From Gemmatimonadaceae bacterium (GTDB lineage Bacteria; Gemmatimonadota; Gemmatimonadetes; Gemmatimonadales; Gemmatimonadaceae): a DNA stretch of 64,000 nt. Shown in pieces: positions 61,993 to 64,000 of the stretch. Every line of letters starts with the position of its first letter. Positions within the stretch are counted from its first letter, which is position 1. Under the pieces are notes generated by a model. That model searched no databases. It was not told the DNA's origin and was given only the letters and a program-made list of their open reading frames with translations. The translations under genes were made by a program, and so were the position numbers. Where the stretch lies: assembly GCA_035533015.1 (NCBI GenBank), contig DATLUQ010000046.1, forward strand, positions 1 through 64,000. The letters are read 5' to 3'.

Positions 61993-62978
61993 GAGCCCAC
62001 CCCGGCCATCGGTCGCCGGCCGGCGCCACTCATCGGCGCCTTTGGCAGCACCGGCGCCGCGCGTCCTTCACCCAGCGGGCCGAGCCCCGCCGCGATGCGC
62101 GACAGGTAGGCCAGCGTGTAGGCCGCCAGCCAGATCGCCACCCCCGCGGCCTCGTGCAGCGACCGCAGTTCGGGAGGCATGTGCAGCAACACCATCGATC
62201 CCGCGATCACGATCTGCAGCAGCACCAGGGCGAGCACCACGTACACCGCCCGCTTCACCGTCGGCCCGAGACTGCGGGCGCGTGCGCCCATCACGACCAG
62301 GAGCAAGGCCAGGAGCACGGCAATCGTACGGTGCGTGAGTTGGATGTGCACCGCACTCGCCGGCGCGGCCGGATTGGGGCCGCAGAAGGGAAAGGTCGTG
62401 CATCCCACCGCCGCGAACGGGAAGTTGGCCGTGAGGCCGCCCATCGCCACCGTGAGAAAGGCCAGGCCCGCCACGGTGTTGGCGGTGCGCAGGAACCCGC
62501 GCGGCGCCGACTCCCCGCGCACGCCGGTGCCGCCCATCGCGCCGGCGCGCACGGCGGCCGTGGCGAGGATGGCCAACAGCGCCATGGCCAGCGTCCAGTG
62601 CGCCACCACCGTCCACGGCGCGTTGCCCAGCTTCACGGTCACGCCGCCCAGAATCGCCACGGCGAACACCGTGACCACGGCCGCGCCCGACATGCGCAGC
62701 ACGCCGCCGCGACCGCCCACGCCCGGCTCGGCACGGCGCCGCCAAGCAGCCGCGAACAACACGAGCAGCGCCAGCGTCACGATCGACGCCAGGTACCGGT
62801 GCGACACCTCGATGATCAGATCGGGCCGGCTGAGCGGCGGGAACCAGTAGCCATCGCACCTCGGCCAGTGGTCGCCGCACCCCATGCCCGAACCCGTGAT
62901 GCGTACGACGGCGCCGAACACGAGGTGCAGGCAGGTCACGCCGAGCGCGATGTAGGCGTACCGGCGGAGGGCCCTCAT
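61989..62978 (-). CDS. ctaA: Haem A synthase (CtaA/COX15)
   Basis: A 329-residue membrane enzyme oxidising haem O to haem A for aa3-type cytochrome c oxidase. Eight helices in two four-helix halves. The haem-ligand histidines are in IIEVSHRYLASIVTLALLVL, WTVVAHWTLAMALLA, VHIQLTHRTIAVLLALLLVV and LRSLHEAAGVAIWLA. Cysteine pairs in MGCGDHWPRCDGYW and VGCTTFPFCGPN are the known loop cysteines. ATG 62978 overlaps the small upstream gene stop. Confidence 0.93.
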   Translation of the reverse strand: MRALRRYAYIALGVTCLHLVFGAVVRITGSGMGCGDHWPRCDGYWFPPLSRPDLIIEVSHRYLASIVTLALLVLFAAAWRRRAEPGVGGRGGVLRMSGAAVVTVFAVAILGGVTVKLGNAPWTVVAHWTLAMALLAILATAAVRAGAMGGTGVRGESAPRGFLRTANTVAGLAFLTVAMGGLTANFPFAAVGCTTFPFCGPNPAAPASAVHIQLTHRTIAVLLALLLVVMGARARSLGPTVKRAVYVVLALVLLQIVIAGSMVLLHMPPELRSLHEAAGVAIWLAAYTLAYLSRIAAGLGPLGEGRAAPVLPKAPMSGAGRRPMAGVGS

Positions 62979-63250
62979 GGCGCCGGCCGCTTCACGGCCG
63001 TCGAAACCTGCGCCGTCGGCGCCACGCGCGGCTCGTGCATCTCGCGCCAGGTGAGGGCGAACACTCCGGCGAGCACGCACGCCGGGAGCAGCACCCAGGC
63101 TACCTCGGGCCCGGTTCGGGGGCGAGGCACCCGCTCGCTGCCCGGCCCGGGCACGTGGGGCAGGATGGTTGAACGAACGATGGCCACCTGGGCCACCAGA
63201 CAAGAAACGGCGGCGATCCAGAAGATCACGTCGCCAAGAATCAGTCGCAT
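62975..63250 (-). CDS. Small two-helix membrane protein of the haem A operon
   Basis: A 91-residue protein with two membrane helices (LGDVIFWIAAVSCLVAQVAI and VAWVLLPACVLAGVFALTW) and a short Pro/Arg-rich loop. It is first in the operon and overlaps ctaA by 4 nt. Size and placement suggest an accessory protein for the oxidase or for haem delivery, but no family is recognised. Confidence 0.6.
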   Translation of the reverse strand: MRLILGDVIFWIAAVSCLVAQVAIVRSTILPHVPGPGSERVPRPRTGPEVAWVLLPACVLAGVFALTWREMHEPRVAPTAQVSTAVKRPAP

Positions 63251-63353
63251 GAGCAATGGTCTGGGAATGCGGCAAGCCGCTCTGGAAACCTCGCCCGCGC
63301 GGGGGAGCGGGTCAACCACGATTTCTGGACGAGCCGTCGTGACCGCCACCGTC

Positions 63354-63365
63354 TACTTTTGTTGC
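63354..63365 (+). promoter_or_regulatory. TACTTT box 6 nt before the ABC permease ATG (leaderless candidate)
   Basis: TACTTT (63354-63359), six bases, then ATG at 63366, with no Shine-Dalgarno sequence. The arrangement equals that at 2388, 6858 and 37955. Confidence 0.45.
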
Positions 63366-64000
63366 ATGGCGCGCCCCCAACCCTGGCCCACCGCGGTGCT
63401 CTGGCCACCCGCTCCCAAGTGGGTGGACGTCGCCATGCTCTCCCTGGTGGCCGCCGTTGGCTACGTCGTCATTCATGCGGGCGTTGGGTGGGGAACGCCG
63501 ATCGCCAGCAACGTCCACGTCGGTACGTCGCCGTGGAATCTGCCCTGGTACGCGGCGCTCTCCACGTTGCGCATGGCAGCGGCCTACGTTCTGTCGCTGG
63601 TGTTCAGCGTGGCCTACGCCCGCGCGGCGGCCAACAGCCGCGTGGCCGAGCGCTTTCTCATCCCGCTGCTCGACATCCTGCAGAGCGTGCCCATCCTGTC
63701 GTTCATGCCAGGCGTGGTGCTCGGACTCGCCGCGCTGTTCCACGGTCGCGTGATCGGACTCGAGCTGGCGGCGGTGCTCCTCATCTTCACGAGCCAGGCA
63801 TGGAATCTGGCGTTCGGGTTTCACCAGGCGCTGCATTCCATTCCTACCGAGCTGAGCGAGGCCGCCACCGTGTACCGGCTGGGCCGGTGGCGGCGATTCA
63901 CGCGTCTCGAGTTGCCTTCGGGGGTCATCTCGCTCGTGGCCAACAGCATGATGAGCTGGGCCGGCGGGTGGTTCTTTCTCATGGCGTCGGAGCAGTTTAC
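63366..64000 (+). CDS. ABC transporter permease (NitT/TauT type), 3' end beyond the window
   Basis: The open frame from ATG 63366 runs off the window after 211 codons. It shows a membrane permease with MLSLVAAVGYVVIHAGV as first helix and AAYVLSLVFSVAYARAAANS, FLIPLLDILQSVPILSFMPG and LAALFHGRVIGLELAAVLLI further in. The cytosolic EAA-type loop contacting the ATPase is visible as SEAATVYRLGRWRRFTRLEL. This belongs to the nitrate/taurine/aliphatic sulfonate type of importers. Its substrate cannot be told. It is divergent from the haem A operon. Confidence 0.85.
   Translation, partial: MARPQPWPTAVLWPPAPKWVDVAMLSLVAAVGYVVIHAGVGWGTPIASNVHVGTSPWNLPWYAALSTLRMAAAYVLSLVFSVAYARAAANSRVAERFLIPLLDILQSVPILSFMPGVVLGLAALFHGRVIGLELAAVLLIFTSQAWNLAFGFHQALHSIPTELSEAATVYRLGRWRRFTRLELPSGVISLVANSMMSWAGGWFFLMASEQF

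Noticed and set aside
1-64000. tRNA, rRNA, CRISPR array, prophage or insertion sequence
   Set aside because: No cloverleaf-like sequences with a GGTTCGA arm, no regularly spaced repeats and no integrase or transposase were recognised by eye. A covariance search could still find something missed.

Overview
The window is a high-GC, gene-dense stretch of chromosome from an aerobic, diderm, heterotrophic bacterium. Outer-membrane and exported proteins (an OmpA-type porin, several lipoproteins, many signal peptides), haem A synthesis genes (ctaA, ctaB), aconitase and acetyl-CoA synthetase point that way. Gene content and style fit Gemmatimonadota, but that is recognition from memory, not a computed placement. 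I see no phage, insertion sequence, rRNA, tRNA or CRISPR array. The region reads as ordinary chromosome cut by short intergenic repeats.

Layout. 1-6.1 kb: the start of a sodium/solute symporter with its DUF3311 partner, an orphan lasso-peptide-B2-like transglutaminase, an NTF2-like lipoprotein, an OmpA protein and an NlpC/P60 hydrolase. 6.2-8.8 kb: queE and queC (7-deazaguanine synthesis) and a cystathionine synthase/lyase. 9-13.6 kb: an M28 peptidase, then a substrate-binding lipoprotein translationally coupled to a chemoreceptor. 13.8-17.2 kb: dienelactone hydrolase, the agmatine-to-putrescine pair aguB-aguA, and yaeQ. 17.2-23.6 kb: lipid kinase, glycerate 2-kinase, a peroxiredoxin with an in-frame TGA at its catalytic cysteine, and aconitase. 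23.8-28.2 kb: M20 peptidase, an HxlR regulator divergent from yceI and a ring-cleavage-type VOC protein, and a patatin-ferredoxin fusion. 28.4-37 kb: permease, kynureninase-like enzyme and psuG, two TPR proteins and a double M16 peptidase. 37-43.5 kb: small membrane proteins, a CDP-alcohol phosphatidyltransferase, a DsbA/VKOR disulfide pair and a two-subunit molybdenum hydroxylase. 43.6-51.2 kb: a broken acetyltransferase, acs, the haem operon hemD-hemC-hemB with ppa, a DUF1707 protein and an aquaporin. 51.3-56.3 kb: a tightly coupled six-gene operon (DUF92, geranylgeranyl-reductase-like, flavin reductase, methyltransferase, SRPBCC, ketosynthase) for an unknown product. 56.4-64 kb: a V4R protein, an M24 peptidase, a lipoprotein, the ctaA-ctaB-ABC exporter operon and the start of an ABC permease.

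The most striking item is the peroxiredoxin at 19551-20150. TGA stands exactly where the peroxidatic cysteine belongs, the frame stays open on both sides, and a perfect 7-bp stem-loop sits at the right distance downstream to be a bacterial SECIS. I read it as an exported selenoprotein. Other notable points are the six-gene ketosynthase/prenyl-reductase operon, a family of hairpin repeats built on GTAGGAGGGTAGGA, a recurring TANNNT box exactly 6 nt before start codons (leaderless transcription), and an evenly spaced triple half-site operator in front of yceI.
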